Of a DNA stretch of 64,000 bases, positions 10,282 through 19,688 are shown in pieces; the first letter of the stretch is position 1; every line of letters starts with the position of its first letter. Under the pieces are notes generated by a model. It was not told the DNA's origin, did no database searches, and saw nothing but the letters and a program-made list of their open reading frames with translations. The stretch covers positions 5,282,084 to 5,346,083 of the forward strand of contig NZ_CP012334.1 of NCBI RefSeq assembly GCF_001704295.1, written 5' to 3'. Made by a program: the position numbers and the translations under genes. The stretch comes from Bordetella sp. H567. Its GTDB lineage: Bacteria > Pseudomonadota > Gammaproteobacteria > Burkholderiales > Burkholderiaceae_B.

Positions 10282-11256
10282 CTATAGTTTATTGAAAAAT
10301 GCAGCCACAATGAGGCCGATGTTCCCACCGAAAGTCTGTCGGTAAACGCCGGAGCGCTTCAAACCGACAAGACGGCGAACAACACCGCCATGCCGTGACG
10401 CGTTGAACTCGAGGAAAATCCGTTGATGCGCCAGTGGCAATTCCGCCGCGATCCGGATTATGCCTGCTACGTTGGCATCGATCCAATGCCGCAACTGGCC
10501 TTGCATGAGCAATCGAATCCGGGCGAGCCGCGCGGATAACCCCTGGTTGGACCCAATGAGATTGCCACCGTGCTGACGATACATCAAATAGGGTTCGGGG
10601 TCATAAACGATGCGCCCGCCTGCAGCGCTGATGGCTACGTAGGTCCACCAATCGTGTGCGACGACACCAAGATCCGCGCCCGCCGCCAAGAGAATGCGCC
10701 GGCCCGCCGCGTTGAACACCATGGTATTGCCGCCTCCAACATTCTGCACCAACGCGTTCCGAAAGTCGGGTTTTTGTGTAAACAGAGGTGAGAGCCCCAT
10801 GCTTTTCCCCGCCTCATCGATGAGGCGGGTACGGGAACAGTACAGCGCAGGCTCTCTATCTCCCGAAGCTTGCAAACTCTGAATTGCGCGCGCTAGCTTT
10901 CCGCTCATCCATACATCGTCCTGGTCGGCATATGAGAAATAGGCCGCGTCTATTTCCGGGCGGCACACCAGGGAAAGGAAATTGGGAGCGAATCCCCGGG
11001 AGGGCCCGCGGACCACCTGCAGGCGGTCGCCGCCCCACAATTGACGATATTCGGCAAGAATCTCCAACGTCCGGTCACTTGAACCATCGTCGGAAACCCA
11101 GACCTTCCAATTGCTGTAAGTTTGCGACTTGATCGAGTCGAGCTGTTCGCGAATAAATCGCTCACCGTTGTACGAACAGAGCAGAATGGCCACGAGCGGT
11201 TCAGCCTCGCGCGCGTGACTTCCTGTCTTTGGCATTCTTGCAAAATCAGTACTCAA
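10282..11256 (-). CDS. Family 2 glycosyltransferase, possibly rhamnosyltransferase
   Basis: A 324-residue GT2 enzyme. Residues from about 22 read [20 protein letters not shown], followed by [10 protein letters not shown] and YADQDDVW (the metal-binding DxD region), the pattern found in rhamnosyltransferases of O-antigen and WsaF/RfbF type. Its neighbours are the rml genes, so dTDP-rhamnose is a reasonable donor, but this is not proven by sequence. Its start overlaps the stop of the upstream WecA-like gene by 4 bp. Confidence 0.85.
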   Translation of the reverse strand: MSTDFARMPKTGSHAREAEPLVAILLCSYNGERFIREQLDSIKSQTYSNWKVWVSDDGSSDRTLEILAEYRQLWGGDRLQVVRGPSRGFAPNFLSLVCRPEIDAAYFSYADQDDVWMSGKLARAIQSLQASGDREPALYCSRTRLIDEAGKSMGLSPLFTQKPDFRNALVQNVGGGNTMVFNAAGRRILLAAGADLGVVAHDWWTYVAISAAGGRIVYDPEPYLMYRQHGGNLIGSNQGLSARLARIRLLMQGQLRHWIDANVAGIIRIAAELPLAHQRIFLEFNASRHGGVVRRLVGLKRSGVYRQTFGGNIGLIVAAFFNKL

Positions 11257-12359
11257 ACGTCGTCAACCTCTTTCTTGACCATCAACCAGCGCGGCGTGGC
11301 AAAGCGCACCAGTGTGCGATACAGCACCAGATAGACGATGGAAAACAACGCCACGAAACCCATCAGCACGTATTGGTACTGCCAGAACAGGACTGCAGGA
11401 ATGACAGCCAGCGACGACAGCACCCACAGATAGGGCGACGTCATCGCGTTACGCTGGATCTTGTGCCGGGCCTCGGTGGACCCGATCGCCCACCGCACCA
11501 GCCGCTTATAAACCAGCATGTGCAAGTGCACCCCATCCGGCATGCCGGGCGAACGCCCACGCAGCCAGCGCTTCCGGTATATGGAAAACAGCGTTTCGAA
11601 CACCGGGTATATGCACAGCAGCAAAGGAAACCAGGCCGATACGTTGGGATGCCGGTAAAGCATCAGCACGGACAATTCACCGATCATGTAGCCAATAAAA
11701 TATGCTCCGCCGTCGCCCAGGAAAATCAGGCCGCGCGGGTAATTCCAAATCAAAAAACCGCCGATCGCGCCCATCAATCCGACCGAGGCCACGACCAACA
11801 GCCGATCACCCAGGTAATACGACACATAAGCCATGCCCGCAAGGATCATGACCGACACCACGGCCGCTAGCCCGTTATAACCGTCAATGATATTAATGGC
11901 GTTAGCCGCGCCGCCCACCGCGATCATCGTGCACAGCAAAGAAACGAACCAGAACTGCAGCAGCCAGTCCACCCCTACGATGTCCAACCGCACTACCGCC
12001 GCACCAAACATATAGTAGGCCAGGCCTCCGGCCAGCATGGCGAGCAGCAGACGCACGCTTGCCCGCACACGCTTGGTGACATCTTCCGCCAAGCCACCGA
12101 GGAATGCCGGCATGCTGCAAAGCAGCAGCAACAGTAGCGGCTTGACCAGCACGGGCTCGCGCCAAGCCGCGGCGCCGGCAACCACGAGCATCCCTACGAC
12201 CAGCGCAACACCACCCACGCGGGGCACCGTGCTGACGTGATACTTCTGTACACCGGTCGTGTCGCTATCGCCGGTATAGCGCAGATGCCAATGTCCAAAC
12301 CTGAGCGTTAGAAGCGCGAATATGGCGGACGCTATAAACGCGATGGACACATAAAGCAT
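11253..12359 (-). CDS. WecA/MraY-like polyprenyl-phosphate sugar-1-phosphate transferase
   Basis: A 368-residue polytopic protein of the MraY/WecA (glycosyltransferase 4) family, which starts glycan synthesis by moving a sugar-1-phosphate onto undecaprenyl phosphate. Visible signatures are NAINIIDGYNGLA, FLGDGGAYF, and a late basic/histidine loop DGVHLHML. The usual first acidic pair reads GLAEDVTKRV, a variant found in part of the family. It is the first gene of the polysaccharide operon, with 554 bp of non-coding DNA upstream that should hold the promoter. The sugar it uses (GlcNAc, GalNAc or FucNAc type) cannot be read here. Confidence 0.9.
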   Translation of the reverse strand: MLYVSIAFIASAIFALLTLRFGHWHLRYTGDSDTTGVQKYHVSTVPRVGGVALVVGMLVVAGAAAWREPVLVKPLLLLLLCSMPAFLGGLAEDVTKRVRASVRLLLAMLAGGLAYYMFGAAVVRLDIVGVDWLLQFWFVSLLCTMIAVGGAANAINIIDGYNGLAAVVSVMILAGMAYVSYYLGDRLLVVASVGLMGAIGGFLIWNYPRGLIFLGDGGAYFIGYMIGELSVLMLYRHPNVSAWFPLLLCIYPVFETLFSIYRKRWLRGRSPGMPDGVHLHMLVYKRLVRWAIGSTEARHKIQRNAMTSPYLWVLSSLAVIPAVLFWQYQYVLMGFVALFSIVYLVLYRTLVRFATPRWLMVKKEVDDV

Positions 12360-12913
12360 TGAGATTACCTACCCCTGGGACTCTTTTTCCGGTTTCTAGG
12401 GTCGGCTGCACGAATTCAGGTCGGTGCGAACAGAAGTATCTTCCGGGCGCAGCTCATCGTTACCCCACTTGATGGCGCGACGATTTTACTTCTTTTCGTG
12501 AGCCTCTTCTGAGCCGGCCCACTTTCCGTATGTCACCGATCTAATACAAAGGTAGGATGACGCAGAAACCCCGTGAAATTCCGCATCGCGGTCCAGGCTG
12601 CCCTTATCGGGCAAGCATTTAGTAACGTCTACGGACAGCCGCGCGCAGCGCCATGACACGAAGCTTCTCGTATAACCGAGAGCCGAGGCCAATGGCCGCC
12701 TATCACAAGGGAGACGGCTCCGGCACTGGGTGAACGGCGGCCCAGCACACTGCCTATGGTCTTGCCTAATGCGAAGTCCCCGAGCTTCCCGGTCAGCCAC
12801 CGTCAGCCCTCCGTCAGTTGCAACCCGGTACCGACTGCCCATCCTGCCCTGTAGCCTTTCGCATCAATCAGGTCCAGAATAAGTTGCAAGAAGGCCAGAT
12901 AAAGGAGACAGCC
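12360..12913. other. Intergenic region between the polysaccharide operon and coxG-like gene
   Basis: About 550 bp separating divergent genes. It should contain the promoter of the minus-strand polysaccharide operon and that of the plus-strand CoxG-like gene. An AAAGGAGA ribosome binding site precedes the CoxG-like ATG. A minus-strand open frame of about 118 codons (12486-12842) has no recognisable protein features. I see no convincing RNA gene or repeat. Confidence 0.5.
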
Positions 12914-13483
12914 ATGCGCATTTCCGATGCTCAATGGATTCCTTCGACTCAGCACCAGACCTGGGAAGCGCTGACCGACTGCGCGGTCCTGCGCAAGTGC
13001 ATCCCGGGCTGCGTGGACGTGCAGTGCAAGTCGCCGACGGAGTATGCGTTCACCGTCCGGGCCAAGGTTGCCGGCCTGGGCGCCGATTACGAAGGTGAGG
13101 TCCTGCTGTCGGACGTCAATCCGCCTCATGGCTGTACCCTGGTATTCGAAGGCAAGGGCAACGCGGCGGGATTGGCGATCGGGACGGCCCAGGTCAACCT
13201 GACGCCGAAGGACGAGGGGACCCGGCTCTCGTATACGCTGGCGGCGATGGCCGGCGGCAAACTGGCGGAATTCGGCGAAGGCACGCTGCTGAAGGCCGGG
13301 GAAAAGATCGTCCAGAAATTCTTCGCGGCCTTTATCGACCATATGGCGGCGCAGCCGCATCTCGCGCCCCCGCCTCCGCCGCCACCGCCCGAACCGCATG
13401 GCCTGCGGAATTCCCGATGGTCATGGGCGGTCGTCACCGTGCTGATCCTGGCCTTCGTGGGTTATCACACATTCTTCACCTGA
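12914..13483 (+). CDS. CoxG-like SRPBCC protein with proline-rich linker and C-terminal membrane anchor
   Basis: A 189-residue protein. Residues 1-145 match the CoxG/carbon-monoxide-dehydrogenase subunit G branch of the SRPBCC fold, with the paired motifs PGCVDVQ and AAMAGGKLAEFGEGTLLKA. Residues 152-159 are eight consecutive prolines, followed by a hydrophobic helix at about 170-185. In CODH systems CoxG recruits a partner to the membrane; no CODH genes are nearby, so the partner here is unknown. The ATG at 12914 is preceded by AAAGGAGA and gives the standard family N terminus. Confidence 0.85.
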   Translation: MRISDAQWIPSTQHQTWEALTDCAVLRKCIPGCVDVQCKSPTEYAFTVRAKVAGLGADYEGEVLLSDVNPPHGCTLVFEGKGNAAGLAIGTAQVNLTPKDEGTRLSYTLAAMAGGKLAEFGEGTLLKAGEKIVQKFFAAFIDHMAAQPHLAPPPPPPPPEPHGLRNSRWSWAVVTVLILAFVGYHTFFT

Positions 13484-13589
13484 CGGACAGGGGGCCACGC
13501 GCGCCCTGGCCAACCCCGCAAGAACCAGAGTGCCAGCTGGCTACCCCGGTGTATGCTCGTGTCCTTTCCTGGCATACCCGCGTCCATCC

Positions 13590-14471
13590 ATGCGCATCCG
13601 TGACCTGACAGACTTGCTGGTGTTGGCCGCCGTCTGGGGCGGCTCCTTCCTCTTCATGCGCATCGCCGTGCCGGAACTCGGCCCGGCGCCATTGATGGAA
13701 CTGCGCGTCGGGTTCGCGGCCCTGACCTTGCTGGGGGTCCTGCTGTGGCGCGGCGGCGTGGCGGTCGTGCTGCGGCATTGGAGGCCCGTCCTGCTCGTTG
13801 GTGCCTTCAATGCAGCCCTCCCCTTCTTGATGTACGGCTACGCCGCCCAGGCGCTGGGCGCGGGGTTCCTGTCCGTATCGAATGCCGTGACCCCAATGTG
13901 GGGAGCCGCCATCGGCTGGCTATGGCTGCGCGATCGGCTCCCCGCCATGCGGGTACTGGGACTGGCCATCGGATTCTTCGGGATCATTGTGCTGGTCTGG
14001 GACAAATTCGACTTCAGCGATGGCGGGACCGGCCTGGCGGTGGTCGCCGCGCTGCTGGCCCCGCTCTGCTACGGCATCGCCGCGAACAGCACCAAGCGGT
14101 ATCTGGCGGGTGTGGATGCGCTGGGTGGCGCCACGGGCAGCATGATCAGCGCGTCATTACTGCTGATGCCCTTCGCTGTCTGGAGCTGGCCGTCCGCGCC
14201 GGTATCGATGCAGGCCTGGGCCGCGACGATTACCTTGGCCTTGGTCTGCACCGCAATAGCGTATGTGATGTTCTTCCGCCTGATCGCCAGCGTGGGGCCC
14301 ACGGCCGCTGTCAGCGTGACCTTTCTGGTCCCTGTGTTCGGGATGCTATGGGGCATGCTGCTCCTGAACGAGGAAATCACCGGCACGATATTGGTCGGCG
14401 CCGCCATTATTCTGCTCGGCACCGCGCTATCGCTGGGGTTGGTCCGGCGTCCGAAGGCCATCAACGCCTGA
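13590..14471 (+). CDS. DMT-superfamily (EamA) transporter
   Basis: A 293-residue protein with ten hydrophobic segments arranged as two EamA repeats. The N terminus LLVLAAVWGGSFLFMRIAVPELGPAPLM is split by the family-typical WGGSF turn. Such proteins usually export amino acids, nucleosides or other metabolites; the substrate cannot be inferred. The start chosen is the ATG at 13590, matching the usual first helix. It runs toward the thiolase gene on the other strand. Confidence 0.88.
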   Translation: MRIRDLTDLLVLAAVWGGSFLFMRIAVPELGPAPLMELRVGFAALTLLGVLLWRGGVAVVLRHWRPVLLVGAFNAALPFLMYGYAAQALGAGFLSVSNAVTPMWGAAIGWLWLRDRLPAMRVLGLAIGFFGIIVLVWDKFDFSDGGTGLAVVAALLAPLCYGIAANSTKRYLAGVDALGGATGSMISASLLLMPFAVWSWPSAPVSMQAWAATITLALVCTAIAYVMFFRLIASVGPTAAVSVTFLVPVFGMLWGMLLLNEEITGTILVGAAIILLGTALSLGLVRRPKAINA

Positions 14472-14474
14472 CAC

Positions 14475-14489
14475 CCCGCGAAGCGCGGG
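14475..14489. terminator. Hairpin between convergent genes, possible bidirectional terminator
   Basis: A perfect 6-bp stem CCCGCG/CGCGGG with an AAG loop sits in the 28-bp gap between the converging EamA and thiolase genes. There is no T-tract on either side, so intrinsic termination would be weak. The call rests on position and symmetry only. Confidence 0.3.
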
Positions 14490-14499
14490 CCGCTTCGCC

Positions 14500-15702
14500 T
14501 CACACCCGCTCGAATATCCCCGCCGCGCCCATCCCCGTTCCCACGCACATCGTCACCATCCCATATTTCTGTTGCCGGCGGCGCAGGCCGTGCACCACCG
14601 TCGCGGCCCGGATGGCGCCGGTCGCACCCAGCGGATGACCCAGTGCGATCGCTCCGCCTAGCGGGTTGACTTTGTGAGGATCCAATCCCAGGTCGCCGAT
14701 CACCGCCAGCGACTGCGCGGCGAAGGCTTCGTTCAATTCAATCCAGTCCATATCCTGCAGATTCAATCCGGCCTGCCGCAGTGCTGTGGGGATGGCCTCC
14801 TTCGGCCCGATGCCCATGAGCTCGGGCGCCACCCCGCGCACCGCGAAGGAAACGAAGCGAGCCAGCGGCGTCAGGCCGTGATCGCGCACGGCGCGTTCAG
14901 ACGCCAGGATGAGCGCGCCGGCGCCGTCCGAGGTCTGCGAGCTATTGCCCGCCGTGACGCTGCCGCGCGCCGCGAAGACAGGCTTCAGACGCGCCAGCGC
15001 CTGCAGCGACGTGTCGCGGCGCGGCCCCTCGTCGCGGGCGAACTCGCGCCGCACGAGGTCGACCTCTCTCGATTGCAGGTTCGCCTGCCGGTCGACCACG
15101 GCCACCGGGGTGATTTCGTCGTTGAACTCGTCCGCGTCCTGGGCCGCGATGGCGCGCTGGTGCGATTGCAGGGCGAAGGCATCCTGCGCGTCGCGGCCGA
15201 TCTTCCACTGCGCCGCCACACGTTCGGCCGTCAGCCCCATTCCATAGGCGATGCCGACGTCCTCATCGCGGGCGAAGATGCGCGGCGAAAACGACGGCGC
15301 GTGGCCCATCATGGGCACTTGGCTGAGTGATTCCGTGCCGCCGGCGATGATGAGGTCGGCCTCGCCCACGCGGATGCGGTCCGCGGCCATGGCGATGGCG
15401 CTGAGCCCGGATGCGCAGAAGCGGTTGATGGTGATGCCCGGCACGCGGTCCGGCAGGCCAGCGAGCAGGACCGCGATGCGCCCGACATTCAGCCCCTGCG
15501 CGCCTTCGGGCCGTGCGCAGCCGATGATGGCGTCTTCGATGGCCGCGGGATCCAACGTGGGAGCCTGGGCCAGCGCGGCACGCAGGATGTCCGCCAGCAG
15601 GTCGTCCGGCCGCGTGTGGCGCAACGCGCCCTTGGGGGCCTTGCCGACCGGCGACCGGGTGGCCGCGACGATGTAGGCGTCTTGCAAAGTTCGGCTCATC
15701 AT
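14500..15702 (-). CDS. Acetyl-CoA acyltransferase (thiolase), beta-oxidation
   Basis: A 400-residue thiolase that cleaves 3-ketoacyl-CoA with CoA. The nucleophilic cysteine is in INRFCASGLSAIAMAADRI, the second catalytic region is NPLGGAIALGHPLGATGA, and the C-terminal cysteine is in MCVGTGMGAA. It starts 37 bp after the stop of the FadN-like gene, so the two form a beta-oxidation operon like fadN-fadA of Bacillus or fadB-fadA. An AAGGAGACAC site precedes two adjacent ATG codons (15702 and 15699). Confidence 0.93.
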   Translation of the reverse strand: MMSRTLQDAYIVAATRSPVGKAPKGALRHTRPDDLLADILRAALAQAPTLDPAAIEDAIIGCARPEGAQGLNVGRIAVLLAGLPDRVPGITINRFCASGLSAIAMAADRIRVGEADLIIAGGTESLSQVPMMGHAPSFSPRIFARDEDVGIAYGMGLTAERVAAQWKIGRDAQDAFALQSHQRAIAAQDADEFNDEITPVAVVDRQANLQSREVDLVRREFARDEGPRRDTSLQALARLKPVFAARGSVTAGNSSQTSDGAGALILASERAVRDHGLTPLARFVSFAVRGVAPELMGIGPKEAIPTALRQAGLNLQDMDWIELNEAFAAQSLAVIGDLGLDPHKVNPLGGAIALGHPLGATGAIRAATVVHGLRRRQQKYGMVTMCVGTGMGAAGIFERV

Positions 15703-15739
15703 GTGTCTCCTTGTGCCGCACGCGTGGCCGGGCGGCCGG

Positions 15740-18205
15740 TCAATTCCGCACCGGCTTTCCCGTCTTCAGCATCCCCATGATCCGCTCATGCGTCTTGGGG
15801 TTGCCCAGCAGGCGCACGAACGCGCGCCGCTCCAGTGCCAGCATCCATTCCTCGTCCACCAGCGTGCCGGGGTCCACGTCGCCGCCGCAGATCACGTGCG
15901 CCACGGTGCGGCCAAGCTCGTAGTCGTACTCCGACATGAAGCCGCCGTCGCGCAGGTTGACCAGTTGCGCCGTCAAGGTGGCCGCGCCGTCCGCGCCCGC
16001 CACGGGGAAAGGCGCGGCCAGGGGCGGCCGCCAGCCGGCATCGGCCAACGCGCCCGCATGGCGCACGGCGACATAAAGCAGTTCGTCCTCGTGCATGACG
16101 ATGGGGTCGCTTTGCCGCAGGTAGCCCGTCTGGCGCGCTTCCAGGGCCGAGCGCGAGACCTTGGCGGTGGCGATGGCTTCGGCGAATTTCTGCAGGAAAG
16201 GCAGCAGGGGCATGTCCGGCGCGGAGGCGGCCCGTTGTTCGGCGGCGCGGCGCGCGCAATAGGCCAGGCCCCCGGCACCGGGGACCAGGCCCACGCCGAC
16301 CTCGACCAGGCCGATATAGGTTTCCAGGTGGGCGACGCGGGCGGACGCATGGACGGCGATTTCGCAGCCGCCGCCCAGTGCCAGGCCGGACAGCGCAACG
16401 ACGGTGGGCACCAGCGCGGCGCGAAAGCGCTGGGCGACGCGTTGCAGGTCGCGTTCCAGCGGTTCGATGGCGGCCGGGCCGCCCTGCATGAAGGCGGGCA
16501 GCATGGCCTGCAGATCCGCGCCCGCGGAAAACGGCTGTCCGGTCTGCCACACCACCAGGCCGCGGTAGCGTTCTTCCGCCAGGTCGACCGCTTGGAGCAG
16601 GCCCTGCGTCACGGCGGGGCTGATCGTGTGCATCTTGGTCTTGAACGAGGCGATCAGGATATCGTCGCGGCCGCTTTCCGCCAGGGTCCACAGGCAGATG
16701 GCCGCGTCCTCGTACACCGTGCGGCCCGGCGCCGCGCGCGATTCACCGACCAGCCGCGGGGGCGCCAGCTGGCGACGGTAAACAGGCAGCTCGCGCCGGG
16801 GCTGGAACTCGCCGGCGCCCGGATTCCAGGACCCGGCGGCCGTATGGACACCGCCGTGCTCCGGTACCGGGCCCTCCAGGACCCAATCGGGAAGCGGCGT
16901 GGGCGACAGCGCCCTGCCGTGCTCGATGTCTTCCTGTATCCACTGCGCGACCGTGGCCCAGCCTGCCGCCTGCCAGATTTCGAAAGGCCCTTTCGCGTGC
17001 CCGAAGCCCCAGCGCATGGCGAAATCGACGTCGCGCGCGGTATGGGCAATCTCGGCGAGATGGACCGCGGCATAGTGGAAGGTGTCGCGCAGCAGGGCCC
17101 AGAGGAAGCGGCCCTGCGGCTCGGTGGCATCGCGCAAGGCGCGCAGCCGGCGCGCCGTATCGCGTTCGGCCAGGGCGGCGGCGGTGGCTTCGTCCAGGCG
17201 GGCGTCGACGGGTACGTATTGGCGCGTGGGCGGATCCAGGCGCAGGATGGTCTTGCCTTCCTTGCGATAGAAACCCGCGCCGGTCTTCTGGCCCAGGGCG
17301 CCCTGTTCCAGCAGCGCCGCCAGCACGGGCGGCATGTCGAAGGCGGCGCGGAACGGGTCGTCCGGCAGTCCGGTCTGCATGGTGCGGATGACATGGGCCA
17401 GCGTGTCCAGGCCCACCACGTCGGCCGTCCGGAAGGTGCCCGATTTGGCGCGTCCCAGCCGCGCGCCCGTCAATTCGTCGACCACGTCATACGGCAAGCC
17501 GTGGCGCTCCGCTTCCAGCATCGCGGCCAGGATGCCGAAGACGCCGATGCGGTTGCCGATGAAATTGGGCGTGTCCTTGGCGCGCACCACGCGCTTGCCC
17601 ATGTCGGACACCAGGAAGGTTTCCAGGCGGTCCAGCAACGCCGCGTCGGTATGCGCGGCCGGGATCAGCTCGACCAGCGGCATGTAGCGCGGGGGATTGA
17701 AGAAGTGCACCCCGCAGAAGCGGGCGCGCACGGCTTCGGGCAATGAAGCCGCCAATGCATCGATGGACAGGCCCGACGTATTGGTTGCCAATATCGCGTG
17801 CGGCGCCAGCGCGGCGCCGATCCGCTGGTACAGGTCCTGTTTCCAGTCCAGGCGTTCCGCAATGGCCTCCAGGACCAGGTCGCAGCCCGCCAGCAGGGCC
17901 AGGTGCTCCTCGTAGTTGGCGGGCTGGATGTGCGCCGCCAGTTCGGGCGCGGCCAAGGGGGCGGGATTCAGGCGCGCCAGCCCTTCGATCGCCTTGCGCG
18001 CGGTAGCGCTGCGGTCGGGGCCGTCCACGGGCAGATCGAAAAGCACGGCCGGGATACCGGCGTTCACGCAGTGGGCAGCGATCTGTGCGCCCATGACGCC
18101 GGCGCCCAGGACGGCGACGCGGCCAATACGCGCCGGGACACCGCCGCGCGCGGCCGGGCCGGAAGCCGGGCTGAATCCGGGGAAAGTTGCGCCGGGCATG
18201 TTCAT
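15740..18205 (-). CDS. 3-hydroxyacyl-CoA dehydrogenase/enoyl-CoA hydratase (FadN-type multifunctional protein)
   Basis: An 821-residue multifunctional beta-oxidation enzyme. The NAD-binding hydroxyacyl-CoA dehydrogenase domain is first (VAVLGAGVMGAQIAAHC near residue 31), followed by the C-terminal dehydrogenase domains, and the enoyl-CoA hydratase/crotonase domain is last, with the oxyanion-hole stretch GLALGGGCEIAVHA. That order is the reverse of E. coli FadB and matches FadN-type proteins. The ATG at 18205 has AGGAGACA 8 nt upstream; codons further 5' are not protein-like. It is co-transcribed with the thiolase. Confidence 0.93.
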   Translation of the reverse strand: MNMPGATFPGFSPASGPAARGGVPARIGRVAVLGAGVMGAQIAAHCVNAGIPAVLFDLPVDGPDRSATARKAIEGLARLNPAPLAAPELAAHIQPANYEEHLALLAGCDLVLEAIAERLDWKQDLYQRIGAALAPHAILATNTSGLSIDALAASLPEAVRARFCGVHFFNPPRYMPLVELIPAAHTDAALLDRLETFLVSDMGKRVVRAKDTPNFIGNRIGVFGILAAMLEAERHGLPYDVVDELTGARLGRAKSGTFRTADVVGLDTLAHVIRTMQTGLPDDPFRAAFDMPPVLAALLEQGALGQKTGAGFYRKEGKTILRLDPPTRQYVPVDARLDEATAAALAERDTARRLRALRDATEPQGRFLWALLRDTFHYAAVHLAEIAHTARDVDFAMRWGFGHAKGPFEIWQAAGWATVAQWIQEDIEHGRALSPTPLPDWVLEGPVPEHGGVHTAAGSWNPGAGEFQPRRELPVYRRQLAPPRLVGESRAAPGRTVYEDAAICLWTLAESGRDDILIASFKTKMHTISPAVTQGLLQAVDLAEERYRGLVVWQTGQPFSAGADLQAMLPAFMQGGPAAIEPLERDLQRVAQRFRAALVPTVVALSGLALGGGCEIAVHASARVAHLETYIGLVEVGVGLVPGAGGLAYCARRAAEQRAASAPDMPLLPFLQKFAEAIATAKVSRSALEARQTGYLRQSDPIVMHEDELLYVAVRHAGALADAGWRPPLAAPFPVAGADGAATLTAQLVNLRDGGFMSEYDYELGRTVAHVICGGDVDPGTLVDEEWMLALERRAFVRLLGNPKTHERIMGMLKTGKPVRN

Positions 18206-18470
18206 CGACAATGTCTCCTGCAAACGTTTTATGCCGTCCCCGCGAGCGATTCGGGCCGGTCCTGTTCCACGATTGTCTGGGATATGCCGGCCGCCGACAA
18301 ATCCCCTGGCGCGCCAGAAGCGGCGGGAGCCCGGATTGCGCGCCGGCTCGGCGCGATCGCGGATTCCGGACCGGTAGGGGAAAACGCGCATCCTGGGCCG
18401 ACCCCTTGCGACCGCGCTGCCGCGGCCGCGGCCCGCGCAGGCCCGGTTGAGCGCGACACGCGCCGCCCGC

Positions 18471-19688
18471 TCAGTACCGCGCCGCCTGTCCCGTCAAGGC
18501 GACACCCAGGCGCAGCAGGGTATAGGCGGTATTGTCGGCCAGGCGCCGCAGCAGGCTGCGTTTCCGGTGGTCCGCGGTGTGCACCAGGCGCCCGCCGCGG
18601 GCGATCTCTTCTTCCAGCTTGCAGTGCAATTCACGCGCGAAGCCGGCGTCGTCGACCACCACGTTGGCCTCGCGCGCCAGCAGCAGGCTGAAGGGATCCA
18701 GATTGGACGATCCCACCGTGGCGAAGTCGTCGATCACCGCCACCTTGGCATGCAGGTAGCTGGGCATGTACTCGTAGATTTCGATGCCGGCCTTCAGCAG
18801 ATCGGCGTACAGCACGCGCGTCGCGTAGTACTGCAGGCGGTATTCGACCTTGCCTTGCAGGAGCAGCCGCACGCGCACGCCGCGGGCGGCGGCGCGCTTG
18901 AGCGCGCGGCGAAAGCGCAGGCCCGGAAAGAAATAGGCGTTGGCGATCAGGATCTCGCGCTGCGCGCGGTTGATGCCGTACAGATAGGCACGTTCGAAGG
19001 TCTGGCGCCAGCGCAGATTGTCGCGCAGCACCAGCGCGGCGCGCAGATGCCCGGGGGCGCGGCCCAGGGGCTGGAAGTAGGGTTGGCGCAGGCGCCGACG
19101 CTCCGCGGCGGTTTCCCCCCGGCGCAGCACGACGGGATTCAGCCGTATCCACAGCAGGTCCTGCGCGTGGACGGCATGGGCGACCAGCGGGCCGCGCACT
19201 TCGACGGCGAAATCGAAACGGGGGTTGGCGTCGATCGCATCGGCCGGGTCCAGGTCATCGTAATCGTCGACGATATTGATGCCGCCCACGAACGCGATGC
19301 GACCGTCCACCACCGTGACCTTGCGATGCAGGCGGCGCAGGCGGCTGCGCGAAAACACCAGTCGTTGCGGCCAGCCGGGCTCCGGGCGGAAGATCCGGCA
19401 TTGCGCGCCGGCATCGATCAAGCGGCGCCGGACCTCGTCCACCCATTCCCAGCTGCCGAAGCCGTCGATGACGACGCGCACCTTGACCCCGCGCGCGCAA
19501 GCCCGGGTCAGTGCGTCCAACACCCGCTGCGCGGTGCGGTCCAGCGTGAAGATATAGGTTTCCAGATGCACCGTCGCATGCGCCGCATCGATGGCGTCGC
19601 ACAGGGCGGGGAAGAATTCCGCGCCATTCTTCAGCAGTCGGATCGCGTTGCCTTCCGACCAGTGCAATCGCAGTGGCCTGGACCTCAC
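18471..19688 (-). CDS. clsB: Cardiolipin synthase B-like phospholipase D family protein
   Basis: A 405-residue protein with two HxKx4D phospholipase D motifs, HRKVTVVD (from residue 121) and HAKVAVID in the second half, each followed by the expected G-G-N or G-S-S-N. This is the ClsB/YbhO type without N-terminal membrane helices. It starts at the GTG at 19688, giving a 4-bp GTGA overlap with the upstream endonuclease/phosphatase gene, as in the E. coli ybhP-clsB arrangement. The longer frame upstream only overlaps that neighbour. Confidence 0.9.
   Translation of the reverse strand: MRSRPLRLHWSEGNAIRLLKNGAEFFPALCDAIDAAHATVHLETYIFTLDRTAQRVLDALTRACARGVKVRVVIDGFGSWEWVDEVRRRLIDAGAQCRIFRPEPGWPQRLVFSRSRLRRLHRKVTVVDGRIAFVGGINIVDDYDDLDPADAIDANPRFDFAVEVRGPLVAHAVHAQDLLWIRLNPVVLRRGETAAERRRLRQPYFQPLGRAPGHLRAALVLRDNLRWRQTFERAYLYGINRAQREILIANAYFFPGLRFRRALKRAAARGVRVRLLLQGKVEYRLQYYATRVLYADLLKAGIEIYEYMPSYLHAKVAVIDDFATVGSSNLDPFSLLLAREANVVVDDAGFARELHCKLEEEIARGGRLVHTADHRKRSLLRRLADNTAYTLLRLGVALTGQAARY

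Noticed and set aside
12486-12842. Minus-strand frame of 118 codons upstream of the polysaccharide operon
   Set aside because: No motif, unusual cysteine/arginine content and no ribosome binding site; treated as intergenic.
15701-17746. Plus-strand open frame of about 680 codons
   Set aside because: It lies wholly antisense to the FadN-like gene, has an arginine/glycine/histidine-rich composition and no recognisable motif; it is a by-product of G+C-rich codon third positions.
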